Of a stretch of 64,000 bases of DNA, positions 24,146 to 35,157 are shown in pieces. Location of the stretch: the NCBI RefSeq assembly GCF_002102255.1, contig NZ_LQPH01000188.1, positions 31,449-95,448 on the forward strand, read 5' to 3'. The notes under the pieces are model-generated. The model had not been told where the DNA came from. It did not search any database and saw only the letters and a list, made by a program, of their open reading frames with translations. How positions within the stretch are numbered: the first letter of the stretch is position 1; every line of letters starts with the position of its first letter. The translations under genes and the position numbers were made by a program. This DNA is from Mycobacterium nebraskense. GTDB taxonomy: Bacteria; Actinomycetota; Actinomycetes; Mycobacteriales; Mycobacteriaceae.

Positions 24146-26200
24146 ATGGGTAGGCACAGTTTGCCCGACCCTGAGGACTCCGTCGACGAGCCGCACGAAA
24201 GCGGCGAGGCGGACGATCATCACCGGGACGCTGTCACCGAGGACTATTCGGACGAGGGTCACTACCCGCCCGACGAGGACTTCCCGGCGGGCGCGGACGA
24301 CTTCTCCGCCGAAGACGACACCTACACCGACGAGGACTTCCCGGCGGGCAACGCCGACGAGTACCCGGAGTTTCCGCCGCGGCAGCCGGGCCCGTCGAGT
24401 TCGGAGCCGCCCGCTGCGTCGCCGTCGCTGTTTAGCCGCGGCCACCGGGGACTCGGCGATTGGCGGGGCGGGCACCGCAGCGAGGGCGGGCGCCGGGGCG
24501 TCAGCATCGGCGTGATCGTGGCCCTCGTCGCCGTTGTCGTGGTGGTGGGCAGCGTGATCCTGTGGAGCTTCTTCGGTGACGCGTTGTCCAACCGCTCGCA
24601 CAAGGCCGCCGGGCGCTGCGTTGGCGGCAAGGAGACGGTCGCCGTCATCGCCGACCCGGCTATCGCCGATTCCGTGCAGCAGTTCGCGGAAAGCTACAAC
24701 TCCACAGCCGGCCCGATCGGCGACCACTGCGTGGAGGTCAGCGTCAAACCGGCGGGCTCCGATGCGGTCTTGAACGGATTCATCGGCAAGTGGCCAGCCG
24801 AGCTGGGCGGGCAGCCGGCGTTGTGGGTTCCAGGCAGCTCGGTCTCGGCCGCGCGGCTCGCCGGGGCGACGGCGCAGAAGACGATCACCGACAGCCGCTC
24901 GCTGGTGACGTCGCCGGTGGTGCTCGCCGTTCGGCCGGAACTCCAGCAAGCCCTGGCCAACCAGAACTGGGCGGCGCTGCCCGGGCTGCAGACCAACCCG
25001 AACGGATTGGCCGGCGTGAACCTGCCCGCGTGGGGGTCGCTGCGGCTGGCCATGCCGATGAACGGCAACGGTGACGCGGCGTTGCTGGCCGGGGAAGCGG
25101 TGGCGGCCGCATCGGCACCCTCCGGCGCGCCGGCGACCCAGGGCACCGGCGCGGTGCGCACCTTGCTGAGCGCGCAACCCAAACTCGCGGACAACTCGCT
25201 GACCGAGGCGATGAACGCCCTGCTCAAGCCCGGTGACGCGGCGACCGCGCCGGTGCACGCGGTGATCACCACCGAGCAGCAGCTGTTCCAGCGCGGCCAG
25301 TCGCTGCCAAACGCCAAGGGCGCGTTGGCTTCCTGGCTGCCGCCCGGGCCGGTGCCGGTCGCCGACTACCCCACGGTGCTGCTCAGCGGCTCGTGGCTGA
25401 CCCAGGAGCAGACCTCGGCCGCCAGCGAGTTCGCCCGCTTCATGCACAAGCCCGATCAACTCGCCAAGCTGGCCAAGGCCGGCTTCCGGGTCAACGGAGT
25501 CACACCGCCGAGCAGCCCGGTCACCACGTTCCCGGCGCTGCCCGCGGCGCTGTCGGTGGGTGACGACGCGATGCGCGCGACCCTGGCCGAGGCCATGGCC
25601 ACCCCGTCGAGCGGACTGGCCGCGACCATCATGCTCGACCAGTCGATGCCCGGCCAGGAAGGCGGGAAGTCCCGGCTGGCGAACGTCATTGCGGCACTTC
25701 AGGACAAGATCAGGGCGCTGCCGCCCACCTCCGTCGTGGGCCTGTGGACGTTCGACGGCCACGAGGGTCGTTCGGAGGTGCCCGGTGGGCCGCTGGGAGA
25801 CCCCGTCAATCCCTCCAATGGCCAACCGCGGTCGGCGGCGCTGACGGCCGCGTTGGACAAGCAGTACTCGTCGGCCGGTGGTGCGGTCTCGTTCACCACG
25901 CTGCGGATGCTCTACCAGGACCTGCAGGCCAACTACCACGCGGGCCAGACCAACTCGATACTGGTCATCACGGCGGGCCCACACACCGACCAGACCCTGG
26001 ACGGCCCCGGTTTGCAGGATTTCATCCGCAAGAGCGCGGACCCGGCCAAACCGATCGCGGTGAACGTCATCGACTTCGGCGGCGATCCGGACCGCGCAAC
26101 GTGGGAAGCGGTAGCCCAGCTCAGCGGCGGCGGCTACCAGAACCTCGCCACCTCGGCGTCTCCCGACCTCGCCGCGGCCATCAACGCCTTCCTGAGCTGA
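24146..26200 (+). CDS. Membrane-anchored vWA-domain protein with acidic cytoplasmic tail (Rv1836c-like)
   Basis: 684 residues. Residues 1-110 are strongly acidic with repeated EDFPAG units. One transmembrane helix (VSIGVIVALVAVVVVVGSVIL) follows at about 113-135, then a large extracytoplasmic part. Its first section resembles a solute-binding fold (KETVAVIADPAIADSVQQFA). The last third is a von Willebrand A-like domain with a degenerate MIDAS, LDQSMPG in place of DxSxS, and later LVITAGPHTDQTLDG and VNVIDFGGDPDRATWEAV. The function is unknown; an envelope assembly or ligand-binding role is only a guess. The gene lies between glcB and a ketosynthase gene. Confidence 0.85.
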   Translation: MGRHSLPDPEDSVDEPHESGEADDHHRDAVTEDYSDEGHYPPDEDFPAGADDFSAEDDTYTDEDFPAGNADEYPEFPPRQPGPSSSEPPAASPSLFSRGHRGLGDWRGGHRSEGGRRGVSIGVIVALVAVVVVVGSVILWSFFGDALSNRSHKAAGRCVGGKETVAVIADPAIADSVQQFAESYNSTAGPIGDHCVEVSVKPAGSDAVLNGFIGKWPAELGGQPALWVPGSSVSAARLAGATAQKTITDSRSLVTSPVVLAVRPELQQALANQNWAALPGLQTNPNGLAGVNLPAWGSLRLAMPMNGNGDAALLAGEAVAAASAPSGAPATQGTGAVRTLLSAQPKLADNSLTEAMNALLKPGDAATAPVHAVITTEQQLFQRGQSLPNAKGALASWLPPGPVPVADYPTVLLSGSWLTQEQTSAASEFARFMHKPDQLAKLAKAGFRVNGVTPPSSPVTTFPALPAALSVGDDAMRATLAEAMATPSSGLAATIMLDQSMPGQEGGKSRLANVIAALQDKIRALPPTSVVGLWTFDGHEGRSEVPGGPLGDPVNPSNGQPRSAALTAALDKQYSSAGGAVSFTTLRMLYQDLQANYHAGQTNSILVITAGPHTDQTLDGPGLQDFIRKSADPAKPIAVNVIDFGGDPDRATWEAVAQLSGGGYQNLATSASPDLAAAINAFLS

Positions 26201-26434
26201 GGCCCGGGTACGCTCGCGTACGGACGGGCAAGCGAACGTTTCGGCGGGTGTTCCGGGCGGGACCGCAAGTTGGCGCTAGGCTCGACCGAGGGTGAATCTA
26301 CGGCCAACGCTAGGGGAGCGTGCGAAGGTTTCCGGTCAAGCGCCTTCCTTCACCATTCGGGAGGTCCGCTTTGACACGCGTCTCCGTGAAGGCGCGGCCG
26401 AGGCGGCGCTGCGAAAGGATGATCCGCGACTGCA

Positions 26435-27688
26435 ATGACGAATCTGGTTACCGGCCAAGCGCTTCCGAACGTAGTCGTCACCGGGATCGCCATGACCACC
26501 GCATTGGCCACCGATGCCGAGACCACCTGGAAGTTGTTACTCGACTGCCAGAGTGGAATCCGTGAGCTCGATGACCCGTTCGTGGAGGAGTTCGACCTGC
26601 CGGTTCGCATCGGCGGGCATCTGCTGGAGGAATTCGACAGTGAGCTGACCCCGGCCGAGCTGCGCAGGACGGGCTACCTGGCGAGGATGTCCGCCATCGT
26701 CGGCCGGCGGGCGTGGGACCATGCGGGCTCCCCCGAGGTCGACCCCAACCGCCTACTGGTGTCCATCGGCACCGGATTCGGTTCCGGGGAGGAGCTGGTA
26801 TTCGCCCGCGACACCCTGCGCGCCCGTGGCGTCAAAGCGGTCTCGCCACTGGCTGTCAGCAAGTACATGCCCGACGCCGCCGCCATGGCGGTGGGGCTGG
26901 AACGGCACGCCAGAGCCGGCGTGATGACACCGGTGTCGGCGTGCGCGTCGGGTTCGGAGGGCATCGCGCGCGCCTGGCAGGCGATCGTGTTCGGTGAGGC
27001 GGACGTCGCCATCTGCGGTGGTGTCGAGACCAGGATCGAGGCGGTGCCCATCGCCGCCTTCTCGAACATGCGGATCGTGATGTCGACGAACAACGAGAAT
27101 CCGGCCGGGGCGTGTCGCCCGTTCGACAAGGACCGCGACGGTTTCGTGTTTGGCGAGGCCGGCGCGCTGATGGTCCTCGAGACCGAGGAGCACGCCAAGG
27201 CTCGTGGGGCGCGCATCCTGGCCCGGTTGATGGGGGCCGGCGTCACGTCCGACGGCTACCACATGGTGGCGCCGGACCCGAGCGGGAACCGCGCCGGCCA
27301 GGCGATGACGCGCGCCATCCAGCTAGCGGGTCTCACACCTGACGACATCGACCACGTCAACGCCCACGCCACCGGAACACAGATCGGTGACCTGGCCGAG
27401 GGCAAGGCCATCAACAACGCGTTGGGCAGCCACAGGCCGGCGGTGTACGCGCCCAAATCCGCCCTGGGGCATTCGGTCGGCGCGGTCGGCGCGGTGGAGT
27501 CGATACTGACTGTGCTGGCGTTGCGCGATCAGGTCGTTCCGCCGACGTTGAACCTCGAGAACCTGGACCCGCAAATCGATTTGGACGTGGTGTCGGGTAA
27601 TCCGCGGCGCGGCAGCTACCAGTACGCCATCAACAATTCGTTCGGGTTCGGCGGCCACAACGTCGCGCTGGCCTTCGGCAGATACTGA
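26435..27688 (+). CDS. KasB-like beta-ketoacyl-ACP synthase (KAS II type)
   Basis: 417 residues, very similar as recalled to KasB of the mycolic-acid FAS-II system: PYVVVTGIAMTTALATDAET-like start, SIGTGFGSGEELVF, MTPVSACASGSEGIARAWQ, CRPFDKDRDGFVFGEAGALM. The Cys-His-His triad is complete (C170, H311 in NAHATGT, H346 in KSALGHSVGA with K341). It should condense malonyl-ACP with acyl-ACP. It is not in a FAS-II operon: the neighbours are the vWA protein and a haloalkane dehalogenase. H37Rv has an esterase and peptidase at this place, so this is an added paralogue or a relocated kasB. Confidence 0.92.
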   Translation: MTNLVTGQALPNVVVTGIAMTTALATDAETTWKLLLDCQSGIRELDDPFVEEFDLPVRIGGHLLEEFDSELTPAELRRTGYLARMSAIVGRRAWDHAGSPEVDPNRLLVSIGTGFGSGEELVFARDTLRARGVKAVSPLAVSKYMPDAAAMAVGLERHARAGVMTPVSACASGSEGIARAWQAIVFGEADVAICGGVETRIEAVPIAAFSNMRIVMSTNNENPAGACRPFDKDRDGFVFGEAGALMVLETEEHAKARGARILARLMGAGVTSDGYHMVAPDPSGNRAGQAMTRAIQLAGLTPDDIDHVNAHATGTQIGDLAEGKAINNALGSHRPAVYAPKSALGHSVGAVGAVESILTVLALRDQVVPPTLNLENLDPQIDLDVVSGNPRRGSYQYAINNSFGFGGHNVALAFGRY

Positions 27689-27720
27689 TCGGCAACCGCC
27701 GTCACAAGCTCGGGAGCGCC

Positions 27721-28581
27721 ATGAGCATCGATTTCACCCCCGACCCGCAGCTCTATCCGTTCCAGTCGCGCTGGTTCGACAGCTCGCAGGGACGGATGCA
27801 CTACATCGACGAAGGTGACGGGCCGCCGATCCTGCTCTGCCACGGCAACCCGACATGGAGCTTCCTGTACCGCAACATCGTCATCGCGCTGCGTGACAGG
27901 TTCCGCTGCATCGCACCGGATTACCTCGGGTTCGGGCTTTCGGATCGACCCGCAGCGTTCGGCTACACCATCGAGGAGCACGCCCGGGTGGTCGGCGAGT
28001 TCATCGACCATCTCGGCCTCGATGATTACCTGACGATGGGCCAGGACTGGGGTGGTCCCATCAGCATGGCGGTCGCGGTGGAGCGCGCCGAGCGGGTGCG
28101 CGGCATCATCCTGGGCAACACCTGGTTCTGGCCGACGGACGAATTCACGACGAAGATGTTCAGCCGGGTCATGTCAAGTCCCCCAATGCAATACGCGATT
28201 CTGCGCCACAGCTTCTTCGTCGAGCGTCTCGTCCCCGCGGGCACCGAGCACCGACCAAGTGCAGCGGTGATGGAGCACTACCGCGCGGTACAGCCCAGCC
28301 CCGACGCCCGCAAAGGCGTCGCCGAGATGCCCAAGCAGATCCTGGCCGCCGGTCCCCTGCTGGCGCGGCTCGCCCGGGACGTGCCGGCAAAACTGGGCGG
28401 CAAACCCGCCCTGTTCGTTTGGGGGATGAAGGACTTCGCGTTTCGGCCCGGCCCCACCATCCCGCGCATGCGCGCGGCCTTCCCCGACCATGTCCTGGTC
28501 GAACTGCCCAACGCCAAGCACTTCATCCAGGAGGATGCGCCAGACCAGATCGCCGCGGCGATCATCGAGCGTTTCGGCTGA
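27721..28581 (+). CDS. Haloalkane dehalogenase (DmbC/Rv1833c-like)
   Basis: 286-residue alpha/beta hydrolase. The oxyanion/halide segment is HGNPTWSFLYRN (N43), and the nucleophile elbow GQDWGG places Asp at 109 with halide-stabilising Trp110. The catalytic His is about residue 267 in NAKHFIQEDAPDQIAAAI. It matches haloalkane dehalogenase subfamily I, where M. bovis DmbC corresponds to Rv1833c; it hydrolyses carbon-halogen bonds, with the natural substrate unknown. It starts 32 bases after the ketosynthase and may share its transcript. It is convergent with gcvP. Confidence 0.9.
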   Translation: MSIDFTPDPQLYPFQSRWFDSSQGRMHYIDEGDGPPILLCHGNPTWSFLYRNIVIALRDRFRCIAPDYLGFGLSDRPAAFGYTIEEHARVVGEFIDHLGLDDYLTMGQDWGGPISMAVAVERAERVRGIILGNTWFWPTDEFTTKMFSRVMSSPPMQYAILRHSFFVERLVPAGTEHRPSAAVMEHYRAVQPSPDARKGVAEMPKQILAAGPLLARLARDVPAKLGGKPALFVWGMKDFAFRPGPTIPRMRAAFPDHVLVELPNAKHFIQEDAPDQIAAAIIERFG

Positions 28582-28608
28582 ACTGCCTGCCCAGCGCGTG
28601 ACGCGGAT

Positions 28609-31434
<2,826 letters not shown>

Positions 31435-31489
31435 TGGCGAAACTCCTGGTGGCGTCGGCAGAGGGCACAAAAGGGAAGGGACTAGCGGC

Positions 31490-31712
31490 CCTCTCCCTCT
31501 GTCTTCACCCGTTCGCCGGGCGCCTGAGAGATTCGGCGCCCGCTGGTGTCTGAGCGCCTTTCCCCATCGGCGGGTGTTGACCGCTGGGGATCAGCACCGC
31601 TTTCCAGAGGCATCGTTAACTCGCGCGGTCCGGGTGCCTGAGAGGTTAGCGGAGAGGTGTTGCTCCTTCGGCGTCCGTGACTGGCCGTCACGGAACTCTC
31701 CCGCACTAGTGC
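31490..31712 (-). promoter_or_regulatory. Tandem glycine riboswitch upstream of gcvP
   Basis: On the minus strand from about 31710, the first aptamer has GCGGGAGAGTTCCGTGAC, GCCGAAGGAGCAACACC and AACCTCTCAGGCACCCGG. The second has GGGGAAAGGCGCTCAGACACC and AATCTCTCAGGCGCC, followed by GAAGACAGAGGGAGAGGG. These are the hallmark conserved blocks of the gcvT-class glycine riboswitch in its cooperative two-aptamer form. The 3' end could pair with a CCCTCT near the gcvP start region, suggesting translational or attenuation control. H37Rv annotates a small hypothetical gene (Rv1831) here, which is probably spurious. Confidence 0.9.
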
Positions 31713-31754
31713 GATGCGTGGCCCAGTTTACCCGGCCGGGTGGCGCGGGTGCGC

Positions 31755-32360
31755 TTAACCGATCTTGCGGTCGCGGGTCTTGCGGCGGGACGCCAGCTCG
31801 TCTTCCGGGGTGGCGATCGACTCGCCCCCGTCGGCCCGCTCACCGGGGAAGTCGGCGATCACCCCGGTCAGCTCGCGCATGGCGCCGGACACGGCGATGC
31901 CGAACACGCCCTGCCCGCCCTGCAACAGGTCGACAACCTCTTCGGCCGATGTGCATTCGTAAACCGTGGTGCCGTCGGAGAACAACGTGATGTTGGCCAG
32001 GTCCTGCACGCCGCGCTGGCGCAGATGATCGACCGCAACCCTGATGTTGTGCAGCGAGATCCCGGTGTCCAGCAGCCGCTTGACGATCTTGAGAACCAGG
32101 ATGTCCTTGAACGAGTAGAGCCGCTGGCTGCCCGAGCCCGCCGCGCTGCGGATCGACGGCACCACCAACGAGGTGCGCGCCCAGTAGTCCAGCTGCCGGT
32201 AGGTGATTCCGGCGATCTGGCAAGCGCTCGGGCCGCGGTACCCGACCAGCTCGTCCGGCACGGAGTCGTCGGGAAAGAGCCCGGGTTGCACGGGTGCCTC
32301 CGGTGCGGCGTTCGCGTGGTCAGCTAGGTCCAGCTGTTCTTGGCGTGGCTGCTCGCTCAC
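31755..32360 (-). CDS. resR: MerR-family transcriptional regulator (ResR/Rv1830-like)
   Basis: 201 residues from the GTG at 32360, preceded by AGAGGAAG at a suitable distance; the frame is open to 32423. The MerR-type winged helix is GPSACQIAGITYRQLDYWARTSLVVPS, with SQRLYSFKDILVLKIVKRLL and a following dimerisation helix (GISLHNIRVAVDHLRQRG). The C-terminal part is unlike metal-sensing MerR proteins. It matches Rv1830 (ResR), linked in M. tuberculosis to growth control and antibiotic recovery. It sits directly upstream of gcvP's riboswitch on the same strand. Confidence 0.9.
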   Translation of the reverse strand: MSEQPRQEQLDLADHANAAPEAPVQPGLFPDDSVPDELVGYRGPSACQIAGITYRQLDYWARTSLVVPSIRSAAGSGSQRLYSFKDILVLKIVKRLLDTGISLHNIRVAVDHLRQRGVQDLANITLFSDGTTVYECTSAEEVVDLLQGGQGVFGIAVSGAMRELTGVIADFPGERADGGESIATPEDELASRRKTRDRKIG

Positions 32361-32601
32361 GGTGCTTCCTCTCGCCGATCGCGCTATCGTTTCCAGCTGC
32401 GTCACTGGCTGCGTCGCAGCCACGTTTGCTCGGGCCCGAGTGCTAGAGAGCTTACGCTGTTCAGTAGCTACCGCGCCCTTAAGTCGTGATCAAAGTATGG
32501 CCGCTGCCGGGCTAAGTGAGGGCGCTATCCGCCAGGCGTGTCGACATCCAGGTGCCAGATGAGATAGATCCGTGATGTCGTTGTCCAGGGTAGTACGCCC
32601 C

Positions 32602-32630
32602 AAGCGGGGCCCCGCCAAGCCCCGCCAAAA
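32602..32630 (-). terminator. Possible GC-rich hairpin after the DUF151 nuclease gene
   Basis: Two CCCCGCCAAG-type repeats and a GCGGGGCCCCGC palindrome (32604-32615) lie 20-45 bases after the minus-strand nuclease gene stop. Alternative stems of six to seven pairs can form, so this may be a terminator. The rest of the spacer to 32424 shows nothing recognised. Confidence 0.3.
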
Positions 32631-32645
32631 CGGCCCTCAAACCGC

Positions 32646-33140
32646 CTACGTGGCCTTGAAATCGTCGGGAGACACGCTGTCGAGAAACTCTTTGAACTTC
32701 TCCACCTCGTCTTCGCGGACGGCGGTGCCACCCTCTTCGTCGGTCTCGTCGGGGATGAGCAGGCCGGCCTGGGCGAGCACGGCCTCCTCGACGTAGATCG
32801 GAACGCCGACGCGCAGCGCTATCGCCACCGAATCCGAGGGCCGCGCCGACACGGTGATGTTGCGGTCGAAGACCAGATCGGCGTAGAAGGTGCCCTCTTG
32901 GAGGTCGACGATCCGCACCTCTTTCAGCGAATGGCCAAGCGCGGCAATGACATCCCTGATCAGATCGTGTGTAAGCGGGCGGGGCGGCTCGACACCCTGC
33001 TGCTCGAGCGCAATGGCGGCAGCCTCCGATTGACCGATCCAGATCGGCAGGTATCGGTCGCCGTCAGTTTCGCGCAGTAACAGGACCGGCTGGTTCTGCG
33101 GCTGCTCCACGCGAATGCCGACAACACGAACTTCACCCAT
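32646..33140 (-). CDS. Bifunctional nuclease family protein (DUF151/BFN, Rv1829-like)
   Basis: 164 residues beginning MGEVRVVGIRVEQPQNQPV, with the family's conserved LPIWIGQSEAAAIALEQQG, PRPLTHDLIRDVI and SARPSDSVAIALRVGVPIYV. The C-terminus is an acidic/charged UVR-like tail (EDEVEKFKEFLDSV). The DUF151 family includes plant and mycobacterial members described as bifunctional nucleases; mechanism is poorly defined. The ATG at 33140 is chosen because the 28 upstream codons of open frame are rich in Arg and unlike the family start. It lies between two MerR genes, an order conserved in mycobacteria. Confidence 0.88.
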   Translation of the reverse strand: MGEVRVVGIRVEQPQNQPVLLLRETDGDRYLPIWIGQSEAAAIALEQQGVEPPRPLTHDLIRDVIAALGHSLKEVRIVDLQEGTFYADLVFDRNITVSARPSDSVAIALRVGVPIYVEEAVLAQAGLLIPDETDEEGGTAVREDEVEKFKEFLDSVSPDDFKAT

Positions 33141-33245
33141 TTGTGTCTGCCCTCCGCATACGCTGCCGTGTCGGTTCTTGGCGCAACGGCGACGCCGAAT
33201 TATCGCCGTGCCGCTGAAAGCCAAGCTATCGACGAAGTCTAGTCC

Positions 33246-34007
33246 TCAGCGATGCAGAACGTCGCGAACGGCGGATTTGATCAACGACGTGTGCAGTGTG
33301 ATAGCAAGGGCGGCCACCTCACGGGCCAAGTCGTCGGCGCGATCGCGGGCGCCGGCCTTGTCGGCTTTGACTACCGGCCCGGCGATTTGGGCGATCAGGT
33401 CGGATTGCCGGTCGGCTGCCGAGCGGAAAGCACGCAGATGCCGCGGCTCCACACCGTATTCCGACAGCGCCCGCGCGCACTGCAGGATGACGACGGCGTG
33501 TTCGTCGAAGAAGCCGCCCGGGCCGGTGGTGATCACCCCGGCCTTGAGCAGCGCCGTCAACAGCTCGGCGCCCACCCCGGAGCGCTCCAGCAGATCTTCA
33601 CGGCTCAGCCGGATGCTCGAAGGCGCCACCGCGGCCGTGTCGGATCCGGCCCCGGAGCCCGGCTCGGCGCCGGCCTCCCCGACCCCCGCCACGGACACCA
33701 GACGCGGCGCGGCGTAGGGCGAGACGAAGGGCGGCAGCTCACCGTCGGGTTGGGCGTCCAATTGCGCCCGGATGACCTTGAGCGGTAGGTAGTGATCGCG
33801 TTGCGCGGTCAGGATGAACCGCAACCGAGCGCAGTCGTACGCGGTAAATCTCCGATAGCCCGACGCGGCGCGCTGCGGCGTCACCAGTCCTTCGGCCTCC
33901 AAAAAGCGAATCTTGGAGATCGTGACATCGGGAAAGTCCGGCCTCAACAGTTCCAGGACCGCCCCAATCGACATCCCGGCCAGTGCCGGGCTATCGGGTG
34001 CGCTCAC
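33246..34007 (-). CDS. MerR-family transcriptional regulator (Rv1828-like)
   Basis: 253 residues. An N-terminal MerR winged helix (MSIGAVLELLRPDFPDVTIS, FLEAEGLVTPQRAASGYRRF, YDCARLRFILTAQRDHYLPL) is followed by a linker rich in Gly/Ala/Pro and a C-terminal domain with LSREDLLERSGVGAELLTAL, as in the structurally studied Rv1828. Its GTG start shares one base with the garA stop, so the two genes are translationally linked. Target genes are not evident here. Confidence 0.92.
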   Translation of the reverse strand: MSAPDSPALAGMSIGAVLELLRPDFPDVTISKIRFLEAEGLVTPQRAASGYRRFTAYDCARLRFILTAQRDHYLPLKVIRAQLDAQPDGELPPFVSPYAAPRLVSVAGVGEAGAEPGSGAGSDTAAVAPSSIRLSREDLLERSGVGAELLTALLKAGVITTGPGGFFDEHAVVILQCARALSEYGVEPRHLRAFRSAADRQSDLIAQIAGPVVKADKAGARDRADDLAREVAALAITLHTSLIKSAVRDVLHR

Positions 34008-34477
34008 TAGCCTCCGGATCCTCCGTCCTCACCCTGCTTGGGCCCGGTCAAAAACACCAAGCGGAACTTGCCGATCTGCACCTCGTCGCCGTTGGCGAGC
34101 ACCGCCGAATCGACGGGCTCCCGGTTGACGTAGGTGCCATTGAGGCTACCGACATCGACGACGTTGAATTCGTTGTTTTCCAACCTGAATTCGGCGTGGC
34201 GGCGACTGACGGTGACGTCGTCGAGGAAGATGTCGCTGTCGGGATGCCGACCGGCGGAGGTGATGGGCTGGTCGAGTAAGAAGCGCGACCCGGCGTTCGG
34301 TCCCCGTTTGACGACCAGCAGCGCCGAGCCGGCCGGCAGGCCTTCCACCCCGGATACCGCGCTCTCGGTGCCCGCCTGCGCGGGAGCGTCCAGTTCGTTG
34401 AGGAAGTCGGCACGGAAGACCGAGGTCGTCTCCACCGTGACTTCGTCTGAGGTCTGGTCGTTGTCCATGTCCGTCAC
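34007..34477 (-). CDS. garA: FHA-domain regulator GarA
   Basis: 156 residues. The phospho-acceptor motif VETTSVFRADFLNELD is near the N-terminus, with T17 and T18 as the PknG/PknB sites by analogy. A complete FHA domain follows (ITSAGRHPDSDIFLDDVTVS, RRHAEFRLENNEFNVVD, GSLNGTYVNREPV). GarA controls alpha-ketoglutarate dehydrogenase, glutamate dehydrogenase and related enzymes, and phosphorylation relieves this. It overlaps the downstream MerR gene by one base. The 253 bases to gcvH are a plausible promoter region with no other recognised feature. Confidence 0.96.
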   Translation of the reverse strand: MTDMDNDQTSDEVTVETTSVFRADFLNELDAPAQAGTESAVSGVEGLPAGSALLVVKRGPNAGSRFLLDQPITSAGRHPDSDIFLDDVTVSRRHAEFRLENNEFNVVDVGSLNGTYVNREPVDSAVLANGDEVQIGKFRLVFLTGPKQGEDGGSGG

Positions 34478-34730
34478 GCGCTGCTCCTCACTGGCCGCTG
34501 TGGCGTTGTCTGACCGGGCCGCTCGGCCGGCTGCTCACTGGGTTTATCCGCCCGGTACTGCCGATTGCTAAGACTGGTGCCTTCAAGTGTCGATGTGTCG
34601 ACGGTACCGCGCGTAGGTCTGCAATGTGCCCCCCACCCGACGATCGGAAGCCCGATTTCCCGCCTTTCCCCCGCCGGTCTGCCGCACCGCTCGCGTCGCC
34701 GCGCGGGGCTGGCAGGCACATTAGCAATCG

Positions 34731-35129
34731 TCATTCGGTCAGCGTTCCGCGGTAGGCCTCGGCGTCAAGCAGCGACGAAATGGCCGACTCCAACGCGGCG
34801 ATATCCGACACCTGGACATCCAGCAGCCACCCGGCCCCGTACGGGTCGGAGTTGACCAGCTGCGGACCGCCCTCCAAATCTGCGTTGACCGCCGACACCG
34901 TGCCCGATACCGGGGCGTACAGATCCGACACCGATTTCGTCGACTCGACCTCGCCGAACGATTCACCCGCGGTCACTTCGGTGCCAACCTCGGGCAGCTG
35001 AACGAAGACAACATCGCCCAGCGCCGACTGCGCGAAGTCGGTGATCCCGACCCGCACGGTGTCCTCACCGCTTCGGCGGACCCACTCGTGTTCGGCGGTG
35101 TAGTGCAGATCGGGCGGGATATCGCTCAC
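34731..35129 (-). CDS. gcvH: Glycine cleavage system H protein
   Basis: 132 residues, the normal length. It begins IPPDLHYTAEHEWVRRSGED and carries the lipoyl-attachment Lys65 in GEVESTKSVSDLYAPVSGTV. It shuttles the aminomethyl group between GcvP and the T and L proteins. The gene lies 28 bases downstream of the DUF881 gene and is separated from gcvP by garA, two MerR genes and the DUF151 gene. gcvT is not in the window, as in H37Rv. Confidence 0.97.
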   Translation of the reverse strand: MSDIPPDLHYTAEHEWVRRSGEDTVRVGITDFAQSALGDVVFVQLPEVGTEVTAGESFGEVESTKSVSDLYAPVSGTVSAVNADLEGGPQLVNSDPYGAGWLLDVQVSDIAALESAISSLLDAEAYRGTLTE

Positions 35130-35157
35130 AAGTAGTCCTGTTCTGTCGCGGAATTGC

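Noticed and set aside
24101..25984. A 627-codon minus-strand open frame opposite the vWA gene
   Set aside because: Same kind of antisense shadow; the plus-strand protein has a transmembrane helix and vWA features.
26201..26434. A short plus-strand open frame (from 26320) between the vWA and ketosynthase genes
   Set aside because: Very Arg-rich, overlaps the ketosynthase start in another frame, and has no ribosome-binding site; treated as leader sequence.
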